In this document: positions 42,020-51,009 of the stretch, piece after piece
Layout of the letters: the number at the start of each line of letters is the position of its first letter
Position numbering within the stretch: the stretch's first letter is position 1
Origin: an uncultured Eubacteriales bacterium
Lineage (GTDB): Bacteria; Bacillota; Clostridia; Lachnospirales; Lachnospiraceae
Direction: 5' to 3'
Assembly (NCBI GenBank): GCA_900314775.1
Contig: OMWM01000002.1
Location: 27,549 to 91,548 of the forward strand
DNA: 64,000 bases
The notes under the pieces: model-generated
Told to the model about the DNA's origin: nothing
The model's database searches: none
The model's input: the letters and a program-made list of their open reading frames with translations, nothing else
Position numbers and translations under genes: made by a program

Positions 42020-44677
42020 ATGGTAAAACCATACGGATTAAACGAACTCAGGAAAATGTTCCTGGACTTTTTTGAGAGCAAGGGTCATCTTGTTCTGCCA
42101 AGTTTTTCACTTGTTCCGCACAACGACAACAGTCTTTTACTGATAAATGCAGGTATGGCGCCGCTCAAGCCATATTTCACCGGCGAAGAGGTTCCGCCGA
42201 GACGGCGCGTTGCCACCTGCCAGAAATGCATCCGTACAGGCGATCTGGAGAATGTCGGCAAGACAGCCCGCCATGGCACTTTCTTTGAGATGCTGGGCAA
42301 TTTCTCTTTCGGCGATTATTTCAAGCACGAGGCGATTGCCTGGTCCTGGGAATTCCTGACACAGGTTGTCGGTCTTGAACCGGACAGACTGTATCCGTCC
42401 ATTTATCTCGATGACGATGAGGCTTTTGATATCTGGAACAAGGAGATCGGTATCCCGGCTGACCGGATTTTCCGGTTTGGCAAGGAGGACAACTTCTGGG
42501 AACACGGCTCGGGTCCGTGCGGTCCCTGCTCCGAGATTTACTATGACCGCGGCGAGAAGTACGGCTGCGGCAAACCGACCTGTACCGTAGGCTGCGACTG
42601 CGACCGTTACATGGAGATCTGGAACAACGTATTTACCCAGTTCGACAATGACGGACACGGCAACTACACAGAACTGAAACAGAAGAACATCGATACCGGC
42701 ATGGGCCTCGAGCGTCTGGCCGTTGTCGTACAGCAGGTCGATTCCATTTTCGATGTCGATACGATCCAGGCACTGCGCGATGAGGTGTGCCGCATCGCCG
42801 GCGTACAGTACGGCGAGAAGCATGAGACGGATGTCTCTGTCCGCATTATCACGGACCATATCCGTTCGGCGACATTCATGATCTCCGATGGCATTCTGCC
42901 TTCTAATGAAGGCCGCGGCTATGTACTGCGCAGACTGATCCGCCGTGCGGCAAGAAACGGCAGACTCCTCGGCATTCAGGGCAAATTCCTCGAGAAGCTC
43001 TGCGAGAAGGTAATCGAGACCTCCAAAGACGGCTATCCGGAACTGGAGACCAGAAAGACCTTTATCCTCCGCGTCCTTTCTCAGGAGGAGGACAATTTCA
43101 ACCGTACGCTCGATACCGGTCTGGAGATTCTCGGCGGTATGGAGAAGAAGCTCAGCGAAGACGGCGGCAAGGTGCTGGCCGGCGAGGATGCCTTCAAGCT
43201 CTATGATACCTACGGATTCCCTCTCGATCTGACAAAGGAGATCCTCGAAGAGAAGGGCTACGAGATCGATGAGGAAGGCTTTAAGAAATGCATGCAGGTA
43301 CAGCGCGAGACAGCCCGCGGTGCCCGCAAGACAGCGAACTATATGGGCAAGGATCTGACCGTGTTTGATCATCTTGACCCGAAGATCAACAGCGAATTTG
43401 TCGGCTATGACCGCACGGAATGCGAATCGGAGATTCTGTTCCTGACAGAAGGCGCAGACGACACAAAGGCAGAATCCGTACAGGCCATGACGGACGGCCA
43501 GGAAGGTACGATTGTCACCGCGCAGACACCGTTCTATGCGACAAGCGGCGGCCAGATGGCGGACCGCGGCGTCATCATCGGACCGGAGGGCGAATTCACC
43601 GTCACCGATACGGAGAAGGTTTCCGGCGGCAAGATCGCACACCGCGGCAAAGTGACGCGCGGTATGTTCACGGTCGGCGAGAAGGTTACACTGAAGATCG
43701 ACACAGCCCGCAGGAAGGATGCGGCGAAGAATCACAGTGCCACCCATCTTCTGCAGAAAGCGCTGCAGACCGTGCTCGGCGATCATGTTCACCAGAACGG
43801 TTCTCTGAACGACGAGAATCATCTTCGTTTCGACTTCACGCATTTTGCGGCTATGACGCCGGAAGAGCTCGCGAAGGTCGAGAAGATTGTCAATGAAGAG
43901 ATCGAAGCCGGCCTGCCGGTGCACACCGATGTCATGAGCATCGACGAGGCGCGCAAGACCGGTGCAATGGCGCTTTTCGGCGAGAAGTACGGCGAGAAGG
44001 TCCGCGTCGTTTCAATGGGTGATTTTTCCAAGGAATTCTGCGGCGGCACCCATGTCAGCAATACCGCTGAGATCGGCAGCTTCAAGATCCTTTCCGAGCA
44101 GGGCGTAGCGTCCGGCGTCCGGAGAATCGAAGCCATTACCGGAAGCGGTGTTATGAAATATTACAGAGATCTGGAAAATGATCTCAAAGAGGCAGCGAAG
44201 ACGGCGAAGTGTGAGCCGGATAAGCTGACCGAGCGTATCCTTGCTCTGCAGGATGAGGTGAAGAAACTCACCGCAGAGAATGACAAGCTGAAGAACCAGA
44301 TGGCCAAAGAGGCGGCAGGCGATGCGATGAGCAGTCTTACAGAGGTTGCCGGCATGAAATTCCTGCCGGTTCATCTGCAGAATGTCAATATGCAGGAACT
44401 CATGAACCTCGGCGATCAGTTCAAGGCGAAGATCGGAGAGGGCGTGGTTGTGCTCGCTTCGGATAACGGCGGCAAGGTCAGCCTGCTTGCCATGGCAACA
44501 GACGGCGCTGTGAAGAAGGGCGCACATGCCGGCAATATCATCAAAGCCATCGCTAAGCTCGTTGGCGGCGGCGGCGGCGGAAGACCGAACATGGCGCAGG
44601 CCGGCGGCAAGAACGCGGCAGGCATCGATGATGCACTGAAAGCAGCGGCGCAGACGCTGGCTGAGCAGCTTGGCTGA
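42020..44677 (+). CDS. alaS: Alanyl-tRNA synthetase
   Basis: 885 residues, normal length. It attaches alanine to tRNA-Ala and edits mischarged Ser and Gly. The class II catalytic core is at the N-terminus (LRKMFLDFFESKGHLVLPSF, GDLENVGKTARHGTFFEMLG). The tRNA-recognition region follows, then the editing domain with NHSATHLLQKALQTVLGDHV and the Cys motif FCGGTHVSNTAEIGSFKI. The C-terminal domain ends with the Gly-rich LVGGGGGGRPNMAQAGG. GGAGGCATCG precedes the ATG. It has its own consensus promoter. Confidence 0.98.
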   Translation: MVKPYGLNELRKMFLDFFESKGHLVLPSFSLVPHNDNSLLLINAGMAPLKPYFTGEEVPPRRRVATCQKCIRTGDLENVGKTARHGTFFEMLGNFSFGDYFKHEAIAWSWEFLTQVVGLEPDRLYPSIYLDDDEAFDIWNKEIGIPADRIFRFGKEDNFWEHGSGPCGPCSEIYYDRGEKYGCGKPTCTVGCDCDRYMEIWNNVFTQFDNDGHGNYTELKQKNIDTGMGLERLAVVVQQVDSIFDVDTIQALRDEVCRIAGVQYGEKHETDVSVRIITDHIRSATFMISDGILPSNEGRGYVLRRLIRRAARNGRLLGIQGKFLEKLCEKVIETSKDGYPELETRKTFILRVLSQEEDNFNRTLDTGLEILGGMEKKLSEDGGKVLAGEDAFKLYDTYGFPLDLTKEILEEKGYEIDEEGFKKCMQVQRETARGARKTANYMGKDLTVFDHLDPKINSEFVGYDRTECESEILFLTEGADDTKAESVQAMTDGQEGTIVTAQTPFYATSGGQMADRGVIIGPEGEFTVTDTEKVSGGKIAHRGKVTRGMFTVGEKVTLKIDTARRKDAAKNHSATHLLQKALQTVLGDHVHQNGSLNDENHLRFDFTHFAAMTPEELAKVEKIVNEEIEAGLPVHTDVMSIDEARKTGAMALFGEKYGEKVRVVSMGDFSKEFCGGTHVSNTAEIGSFKILSEQGVASGVRRIEAITGSGVMKYYRDLENDLKEAAKTAKCEPDKLTERILALQDEVKKLTAENDKLKNQMAKEAAGDAMSSLTEVAGMKFLPVHLQNVNMQELMNLGDQFKAKIGEGVVVLASDNGGKVSLLAMATDGAVKKGAHAGNIIKAIAKLVGGGGGGRPNMAQAGGKNAAGIDDALKAAAQTLAEQLG

Positions 44678-44700
44678 TTGATTTCAAGGCGGAATATTTA

Positions 44701-46065
44701 ATGAAGGAATTAAAGAATCTTCTCTATGTGATCATGGGCGTGGTATTCCTTGTTGTCCTGTTCGTCGTCTGCAATCGGTACGCCGGACAGGTTAAGGAAG
44801 AAAATGCTGACCAGATTCAGCCGTCCATTGTAAATGGACAGCAGACACCGGAGACGGAGTCGGAATCGAGGACGGCAGCCGAGGATGCCGAGGCTGTGGA
44901 CGTAGAGAAACAGGTACAGGCAATGGTATCGGATGAATCGTCTTCCTCGTGCAGCATTGTGCTTGCCGGCGATATCCTGATGCAGGAGAGTCAGTTTGAA
45001 TCCGCTTATGATTCGGAAACTGAGGAATTCGATTTCACACCGTGGTTTGCCAATATCAGCGATATCCTGCAGAGCGGTGATTTCACCGCGGCGACGCTGA
45101 AGACAACCTTTGCGGGACAGGATAACGGTGCCGGGACCGCCTATGGCGGATACGGTGTCTATCAGGGACTCAGCAATGCGCCGGAGACCCTGGCAGATGC
45201 CATGGCGTCTGCCGGTATCTCGCTTGTCAATACGGCAACCAATCACGCCGGCGATTTTGATTTTGCCGGTATCAGTTCCACGATCGGCTATCTGGATGAT
45301 GCGAAGATCGAGCATGTCGGTACGGCCGATTCGGAAGACGGTGTGAAGACCTATGTGTATGACAGCGGCAGCGTAAAGGTCGGCTTTGTCGGCTATACCA
45401 ATTCGCTGAACTACGCTCTCACAGAAGGCGGAGATTACGCGCTGAATTATCTGGAAGACTACAGCAGCGACAAGATGGATGAACTCTGCAGCGATGTGAA
45501 GGCACTCCGGAAAGACGGTGCGGATATCGTTGTCGTGATGCTCAATTTCGGAAGCGTGGATTCCGATAGTATAGAAGAAGAACAGCAGACGGCGGCTGAG
45601 CAGATTGCCGAGGCGGGCGCGGATATCATCGCCGGCACCGGCTCGACGATGGTCAAACCGATGGAAGTGCTCAATGTCACCGATGATGACGGCAATGATC
45701 ACAGCTGTACGGTGCTTTACGGCATGGGCGTGCTGCTTTCGTCCGAGGTCTATGATGAAGATGTGGGAACGGATTCGGATATGACGGCCGTTTTCAAATT
45801 CAATATCGCGCAGAATGCCGGCAGTGCGAAGGTCGATTCCGTGGCGGTCTATCCGGTTTATGAGAACTGGACAGATGACGGAACGCTCAGTCCGGTACCG
45901 GTATGCAAGGCCAAAGACGACGCATCGTCCTACAGCGATGAGCTGGATGAAGATGACGAGGCGCGGATCGAGGAAGGCTATACTTCCGTGATCGAGCGGC
46001 TGACGGACGACACCGGTCTGTCCTATGATTACAAGGATTATTCCTATGTGATTTCCTTACAGTAA
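44701..46065 (+). CDS. CapA-like exported protein (PGA_cap domain, divergent)
   Basis: 454 residues. One N-terminal membrane segment (residues 6-24) anchors an extracytoplasmic protein, followed by an acidic linker to about 78. The remainder resembles the CapA metallophosphoesterase-like fold: VLAGDILMQES near 86, NTATNHAGDFDFAGISSTIG near 178, and the repeat-like IVVVMLNFGSVDS. The usual third motif with HPH is replaced by GTGSTM at 312-317, so metal binding may be incomplete. CapA proteins take part in poly-gamma-glutamate capsule anchoring, but no capB/capC lies nearby, so a wall-related role is only a possibility. It follows alaS by 23 bases. Confidence 0.75.
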   Translation: MKELKNLLYVIMGVVFLVVLFVVCNRYAGQVKEENADQIQPSIVNGQQTPETESESRTAAEDAEAVDVEKQVQAMVSDESSSSCSIVLAGDILMQESQFESAYDSETEEFDFTPWFANISDILQSGDFTAATLKTTFAGQDNGAGTAYGGYGVYQGLSNAPETLADAMASAGISLVNTATNHAGDFDFAGISSTIGYLDDAKIEHVGTADSEDGVKTYVYDSGSVKVGFVGYTNSLNYALTEGGDYALNYLEDYSSDKMDELCSDVKALRKDGADIVVVMLNFGSVDSDSIEEEQQTAAEQIAEAGADIIAGTGSTMVKPMEVLNVTDDDGNDHSCTVLYGMGVLLSSEVYDEDVGTDSDMTAVFKFNIAQNAGSAKVDSVAVYPVYENWTDDGTLSPVPVCKAKDDASSYSDELDEDDEARIEEGYTSVIERLTDDTGLSYDYKDYSYVISLQ

Positions 46066-46070
46066 AAAGC

Positions 46071-46098
46071 TTGACGAAACGCCATTCTATGGTATAAT
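46071..46098 (+). promoter_or_regulatory. Sigma-A-type promoter of rpsU
   Basis: TTGACG at 46071-46076 and TATAAT at 46093-46098 with a 16-base spacer and an upstream TGG. A leader of about 65 bases precedes rpsU and contains the possible pairing AGTGC/GCACT. Confidence 0.75.
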
Positions 46099-46171
46099 TA
46101 AATAGTGCCTTGGTCATACCCTTAGTGTACAAGCACTTAATTTAAAACCGGAGGGAGGTTGGGTGTGAGCG

Positions 46172-46348
46172 ATGTCAGAGATCATAGTTAAGGAAAACGA
46201 GAGCCTGGACAGTGCATTACGCAGATTCAAGAGAAGCTGCGCGAAAGCTGGTATTCAGCAGGAGATCCGTAAGAGAGAACATTATGAGAAGCCGAGCGTT
46301 AGACGTAAGAAGAAGTCTGAGGCAGCTCGTAAGAGAAAGTATAAATAA
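46172..46348 (+). CDS. rpsU: 30S ribosomal protein S21
   Basis: 58 residues, a gene easily missed because it is so short. It begins [20 protein letters not shown] and ends with the strongly basic [15 protein letters not shown], diagnostic for S21. GGAGGGAGGT lies about 12 bases upstream, a slightly long spacing. S21 is an mRNA-proximal small-subunit protein. It has its own promoter and a strong terminator. Confidence 0.96.
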   Translation: MSEIIVKENESLDSALRRFKRSCAKAGIQQEIRKREHYEKPSVRRKKKSEAARKRKYK

Positions 46349-46372
46349 TCTCCGATAACACGGTTTCTAAAC

Positions 46373-46410
46373 AAGACTATAACTGCAAAGTTATAGTCTT
46401 TTCTTTATTT
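46373..46410 (+). terminator. Intrinsic terminator after rpsU
   Basis: A perfect 12-bp stem (AAGACTATAACT / AGTTATAGTCTT) with the loop GCAA is followed by TTCTTTATTT. Confidence 0.92.
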
Positions 46411-46477
46411 AAGCTATGTGAAATTACATTGATTCGTGCTAAAATTGATAACAGATGTTCAGAGGGAGGATATTTGC

Positions 46478-47500
46478 ATGGGAGCTGCGGAAGAAATCAT
46501 TGATGTACCGGCGGAGCATATCAGAAACGTTTTCGGGGAATTTGACAGTTTTCTCAAGCTGATCGAGCAAAAGCTTCATGTCACGATCGTTGCCCGGGGC
46601 GGATCATTGAAGGTGCTCGGAGACGAGGCCCATATAAAGCAGGCGGTCAGAGCGCTGGAACAGCTCATCCATCTATCCGAAAACGGTGCGGCGATAACCG
46701 AGCAGAACGTAAATTATACGATCGAGCTGGTGATGGAAGATTCCAAAGAAGATATCAATGATCTTTACAGCGATATCATCTGTCACACGGTAAGCGGCAA
46801 ACCTGTGATGCCGAAGACATCCGGGCAGAAGATCTATGTCGACGATATCCGCAGCAAGATGATCGTCTTCGGCGTCGGACCGGCCGGCACCGGCAAGACT
46901 TATCTGGCGATGGCGATGGCGATCACTGCCTTCAAGAATAATGAAGTCAACAGGATTATCCTGACGAGACCGGCGATCGAAGCCGGCGAGCGGCTCGGCT
47001 TTCTGCCGGGCGATCTGCAGCAGAAGATCGATCCTTATCTGCGCCCGCTTTACGATGCCCTGTATGAGATCATGGGGGCGGACAGCTATCTGCGCAATTC
47101 GGAGAAAGGCCTGATTGAGGTGGCACCGCTTGCGTACATGCGCGGCCGCACGCTCGACAATTCTTTTATCGTGCTCGATGAGGCGCAGAATACGACGCCG
47201 GCCCAGATGAAGATGTTTCTGACGAGAATCGGTTTCGGCTCCAAAGTGATTGTGACAGGCGACCTCACGCAGAAGGACCTGCCTGCCGGACAGCAGTCGG
47301 GACTCGATGTCGCACTGAAGATTCTCAAGGGCATTCCGGAGATCGGCATCTGCATGTTCAGCAGCCGCGATGTAGTGCGCCATCCGCTGGTGCAGAAGAT
47401 TGTCCGTGCATATGATGAATATGAGGCGAAACAGGCGAAGAAAGCCCATCACAGACAGGGCACCGGCTATACCGATAATGAGAGGAAAAGAGAAAAGTGA
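46478..47500 (+). CDS. phoH: PhoH-family ATPase
   Basis: 340 residues from the ATG at 46478 with GGGAGGA upstream; an in-frame GTG at 46436 is too far ahead to be likely. The N-terminal KH-like region (1-110) precedes the ATPase core: Walker A GVGPAGTGKTYLAMAMA near 130, then RPAIEAGERLGFLPGD, and Walker B FIVLDEAQNTTPAQMKMF. PhoH is a putative RNA helicase-like ATPase tied to rRNA processing and commonly paired with ybeY. The ybeY GTG overlaps its stop by 4 bases. Confidence 0.92.
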   Translation: MGAAEEIIDVPAEHIRNVFGEFDSFLKLIEQKLHVTIVARGGSLKVLGDEAHIKQAVRALEQLIHLSENGAAITEQNVNYTIELVMEDSKEDINDLYSDIICHTVSGKPVMPKTSGQKIYVDDIRSKMIVFGVGPAGTGKTYLAMAMAITAFKNNEVNRIILTRPAIEAGERLGFLPGDLQQKIDPYLRPLYDALYEIMGADSYLRNSEKGLIEVAPLAYMRGRTLDNSFIVLDEAQNTTPAQMKMFLTRIGFGSKVIVTGDLTQKDLPAGQQSGLDVALKILKGIPEIGICMFSSRDVVRHPLVQKIVRAYDEYEAKQAKKAHHRQGTGYTDNERKREK

Positions 47501-48000
47501 CCGTTAATATAGAGACAGAGACAGAGAATACACTTGATTTTGACAGTGCGTCCGTCATCCGCGCGGTCGTGGAGGCAGCTGCGGATTATGTAAAGTGTCC
47601 GTATGAGATACAGGTCAACGTGCTGCTGACAGATGATGAGGCGATTCACGAGATCAACCGCGAGCAGCGCGGCATAGACCGCGCGACCGATGTGCTTTCC
47701 TTTCCGCTGGCACAGTATGATCCGCCGGCGGATTTCTCCATGTTTGATGACTGCGAGACGGAAGACTACTTTGACCCCGACAGCGGCGAACTGATGCTCG
47801 GGGATATCGTCATTTCCCTGGATCATGTGAAGGAGCAGGCCAGCGCCTACGGCCATTCGCAGAAGCGGGAGCTGGCTTTTCTGACGGCGCACAGCATGCT
47901 GCACCTGTTCGGCTATGATCACATGGAAGAAGATGAGCGCCTTGTGATGGAGGAAAAGCAGGAAGAGATTCTCCAGCAGCTCGGAATTGTCAGAGACTGA
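47497..48000 (+). CDS. ybeY: Endoribonuclease YbeY
   Basis: 167 residues from a GTG overlapping the phoH stop by 4 bases. YbeY is a zinc endoribonuclease acting in 16S rRNA 3' maturation and ribosome quality control. The zinc motif HxxxHxxGxDH is present as HSMLHLFGYDH, and RATDVLSFPL is the other family signature. It is followed by 108 bases before the flippase gene. diaminopimelate/era genes often next to ybeY are absent here. Confidence 0.95.
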   Translation: MTVNIETETENTLDFDSASVIRAVVEAAADYVKCPYEIQVNVLLTDDEAIHEINREQRGIDRATDVLSFPLAQYDPPADFSMFDDCETEDYFDPDSGELMLGDIVISLDHVKEQASAYGHSQKRELAFLTAHSMLHLFGYDHMEEDERLVMEEKQEEILQQLGIVRD

Positions 48001-48031
48001 CAGAATGTACCTGTGAAAAAACAATATTCCG

Positions 48032-48060
48032 TTGAAAGTACGGGCTGTTTTTATTAGAAT
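48032..48060 (+). promoter_or_regulatory. Sigma-A-type promoter of the flippase operon
   Basis: TTGAAA at 48032-48037 and TAGAAT at 48055-48060 with a 17-base spacer, 49 bases before the ATG. A weak AAAAACA/TGTTTTT pairing nearby might end the phoH-ybeY transcript. Confidence 0.55.
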
Positions 48061-48108
48061 ATTATCAATGTCTTTAAATAGAATTCAGATTGGGGTTTAA
48101 TTTACATA

Positions 48109-49740
48109 ATGGCGCAGAGCAATAAGAATCATGACGCAGGCCGGAACATACTGGTGCAGGGTACCGTGCTTGCCGTTGCCGAATTTATTTCCAGACTGAT
48201 CGGACTTGTCTATCGTATTCCGCTGCAGCGCATTGCCGGTGATGAAGGCATGGGCTACTACGGATATGCCTACGATATCTTTTCTATTCTGTATATACTT
48301 TCTATCAGCGGCGTCCCGCTGGCTGTCATGAAGCTGATTTCCACATGCCGTGCGAAGCACGATTCTCTGAATCAGCGCCGTGTTGTCATAGCGTCCCTGA
48401 TATGGACGGTTCTGGTCGGCGGCGTGATCGGCGGCCTTACGGTTCTGTTTGCGAGCCAGATTTCCAGACTGGTCTTCGGTGCGCAGCTGGCAGACAACAT
48501 CACACCGTCGCTGCGCGTACTCGGTTCGACGATATTTTTCTGCTGCATACTGAGTGCTTTCCGCGGCTTTTTCCAGGGTCTCGGGACCATGATTCCGACA
48601 GCGGTATCCAATATCATCGAGCAGGTTTTCAACGCCGTATTCAGCGTTCTCATGGCCTGGATTCTGGTAGCCAGAGGCCCGGCCTATGCCGCAATGGGCG
48701 GTACGCTCGGTACCTGCATCGGCGCCCTTTCCGCCGTACTGTTTCTGATTGTGATCTATCTCATGTACCGGCCGCGGCTGATGAACCGCGTGCGCCGGGA
48801 CAAGACCAGCAGACCGATCCCGTATTCGTCTCTTATGAAGAATATCACGTTGGTCATGGTGCCGGTTATGCTCGGCTCCATCGTGAGCAATATCAATGCA
48901 ATCGTTGATTCATCCCTGTACAGCAATATTCTGGCCGGACAGGGTTACTCGGCGGATCTGATTTCGACGCTTTACGGCAAATACACCAGTAAATTCAAGA
49001 CGATTGCCAATCTGCCGCTGGCGATGGCGACCGCACTGGGCGTTGCGATGATTCCGGATATTCAGACAGCTTATGTCAAGGGAGACCGCGAGGGCGTACT
49101 GCATAACATTTCGCTGACGCTGCGTTTCAGCATGATTGTCGCCATTCCGTCTACGGTCGGCCTGGCCGTCCTCGGCGGCCCGGTTGTACAGCTGCTGTTC
49201 GGCGATACATCCGCAGTTGTCAAAAACATGATGACGATCGGTTCGACGTACGTGGTTCTGTATTCCATCCAGAATGTGACCACATCGGCCCTGCAGGGAA
49301 TTGACCGCATGCGGGATCCGCTGATCAATTCGATCATCACACTTGGCATTCACACGGTTTTCGTGTACGTACTGCTGAAATACTGTGATATGAACGTTTT
49401 CGCACTCGTTTTCGGTACAGTGCTGCTCGCGTTCATCATGTGTATTCTGAATCACTATTCGCTGAAAAAGCATATCGGCTATAAGCAGGAGATTGTGAAG
49501 ACCTATCTGATTCCGACGGCTGCATCTGCGGTCATGGGAATCTGCGTCTATATCGTATACCGCGTCTTCCTGCTCTGGCTTGACAGCAATGCGATTGCCT
49601 GCATTATCGCTATTTTAGTCGGCATGTTGATTTACACGGCGATGCTTCTTCTTATGCACGGCGTGACAGAAGAGGAAATCTACAAATTCCCGAAGGGCAG
49701 CGCGATCGTCCGTATTCTGAAGGCGATCCGTCTTCTGTAG
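48109..49740 (+). CDS. Oligosaccharide flippase / SpoVB-like MVF-family protein
   Basis: 543 residues with about 14 membrane segments. It belongs to the MATE-like MVF group that includes SpoVB and MurJ, which move lipid-linked sugar precursors across the membrane. The N-terminus ILVQGTVLAVAEFISRLIGL and the segment GFFQGLGTMIPTAVSNIIEQ are characteristic. SpoVB would act in spore cortex synthesis and MurJ in the cell wall; I cannot choose between them. The ribosome site is weak (GGGG 13 bases upstream). The FAD oxidoreductase gene follows by 9 bases. Confidence 0.85.
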   Translation: MAQSNKNHDAGRNILVQGTVLAVAEFISRLIGLVYRIPLQRIAGDEGMGYYGYAYDIFSILYILSISGVPLAVMKLISTCRAKHDSLNQRRVVIASLIWTVLVGGVIGGLTVLFASQISRLVFGAQLADNITPSLRVLGSTIFFCCILSAFRGFFQGLGTMIPTAVSNIIEQVFNAVFSVLMAWILVARGPAYAAMGGTLGTCIGALSAVLFLIVIYLMYRPRLMNRVRRDKTSRPIPYSSLMKNITLVMVPVMLGSIVSNINAIVDSSLYSNILAGQGYSADLISTLYGKYTSKFKTIANLPLAMATALGVAMIPDIQTAYVKGDREGVLHNISLTLRFSMIVAIPSTVGLAVLGGPVVQLLFGDTSAVVKNMMTIGSTYVVLYSIQNVTTSALQGIDRMRDPLINSIITLGIHTVFVYVLLKYCDMNVFALVFGTVLLAFIMCILNHYSLKKHIGYKQEIVKTYLIPTAASAVMGICVYIVYRVFLLWLDSNAIACIIAILVGMLIYTAMLLLMHGVTEEEIYKFPKGSAIVRILKAIRLL

Positions 49741-49749
49741 GAGATAAAT

Positions 49750-51009
49750 ATGTTATATGATATCGGTATCATAGGTGGAGGAGCTTCCGGAATGGCAGCC
49801 TGTATTGCGGCTGCCGAAACGGGAGCCTCTGTGCTTTTACTGGAAAGAATGCCGCAGCTCGGGCGCAAGATTCCGGCGACCGGAAACGGCCGCTGCAATC
49901 TGACGAATCTGCGCGTACGCCGCGGAAAAGATATGACGCCGTTCTACCGCGGCCAGGAAACTGCCTTTGCCGGCCGCGTCCTTTCACAGTTTGACAGTGC
50001 GGATACGATCCGGTTTTTTCAGTCGATCGGTGTCTATACGCACGACCGCGACGGCTATGTCTACCCGCTGTCGGATCAGGCATCGACCGTGCGCGATGCG
50101 CTCGAGCGGGCGGTCCGCTCTTTCCGGTCTGTGACGGTCAGAGAAGGCGTGCAGGTGACGAAGGCCCGCTTTGTAAAAGACGGCCGGTATTTCCAGATAA
50201 CAGCCGGGCAGGAGACGTTCAGGGCAGCAAAGCTGATCATCGCCTCCGGCGGGCAGTCGCAGAGCCGGCTGGGCAGTGACGGTTCCGGCTATGCGCTGTG
50301 CCGCAGTTTCGGTCACAAAGTGATTCCGGCTGTGCCTGCGCTGTGTGCGCTGCATGCCGCTGATCAGGCGCAGTTTTTCAAAACCTGCGCCGGCGTAAGA
50401 TGCCGTGCGGCGGTATCCGTCTTTGAAAACGGCTCTTTTATGGAAAGCAGCAGCGGGGAGCTGCAGCTGACCGCGTACGGTCTTTCCGGCATTCCCGTGT
50501 TTCAGATCAGCCGTTTTGCGGCCTATGCGCTGCGGCAGCGAAGCCGTGTCAGCGCGCAGGTCGATTTTGTGCCGGAGATGCGGGAAGGAAAACTGCGGAC
50601 ATTTCTGCAGGAGGAAGGCAGACGCCATCCGGATTATACGGCAGAGCAGGTGCTGTGCGGCATTGTCAACAGCCGCCTGGCGCAGGCACTGTGCCGCATT
50701 GCGGGAATCCGCCCGCAGCAGCGGATGAAGGATTCGGACGGGCAGCTGGCAGCGCTGGTGCGCAGCCTGAAAAAGCTTCGTTTTGAGATAAAAGGCACGA
50801 ATGATTTTGATCAGTCGCAGGTGACAGCCGGCGGGATCAGCACGCGGGAGATCGACAGCAATACCATGATGTCACGCCTCGTGCCGGGACTGTATATAAC
50901 CGGTGAGCTCCTTGATATCGAAGGTATCTGCGGCGGCTTTAATCTGCAGTGGGCCTGGGCGACCGGTGTGCTCGCCGGCCGGCATGCAGCAGGAGGCAGA
51001 CATGCTTAA
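49750..51009 (+). CDS. HI0933-family NAD(P)/FAD-dependent oxidoreductase
   Basis: 419 residues with TAGGAGATAAAT before the ATG. The Rossmann FAD motif IGIIGGGASGMAACIAAAET is at residues 5-24, followed by the family motif QLGRKIPATGNGRCNLTN. A C-terminal FAD-binding motif (GGFNLQWAWATGVLAGRHAA) is also present. Substrates are unassigned for most HI0933 proteins. It overlaps the next oxidoreductase gene by 8 bases, so the two FAD enzymes are co-expressed. Confidence 0.9.
   Translation: MLYDIGIIGGGASGMAACIAAAETGASVLLLERMPQLGRKIPATGNGRCNLTNLRVRRGKDMTPFYRGQETAFAGRVLSQFDSADTIRFFQSIGVYTHDRDGYVYPLSDQASTVRDALERAVRSFRSVTVREGVQVTKARFVKDGRYFQITAGQETFRAAKLIIASGGQSQSRLGSDGSGYALCRSFGHKVIPAVPALCALHAADQAQFFKTCAGVRCRAAVSVFENGSFMESSSGELQLTAYGLSGIPVFQISRFAAYALRQRSRVSAQVDFVPEMREGKLRTFLQEEGRRHPDYTAEQVLCGIVNSRLAQALCRIAGIRPQQRMKDSDGQLAALVRSLKKLRFEIKGTNDFDQSQVTAGGISTREIDSNTMMSRLVPGLYITGELLDIEGICGGFNLQWAWATGVLAGRHAAGGRHA

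Noticed and set aside
42137..43924. 595-codon minus-strand open frame opposite alaS
   Set aside because: Entirely inside alaS, out of register with any promoter, and without motifs.
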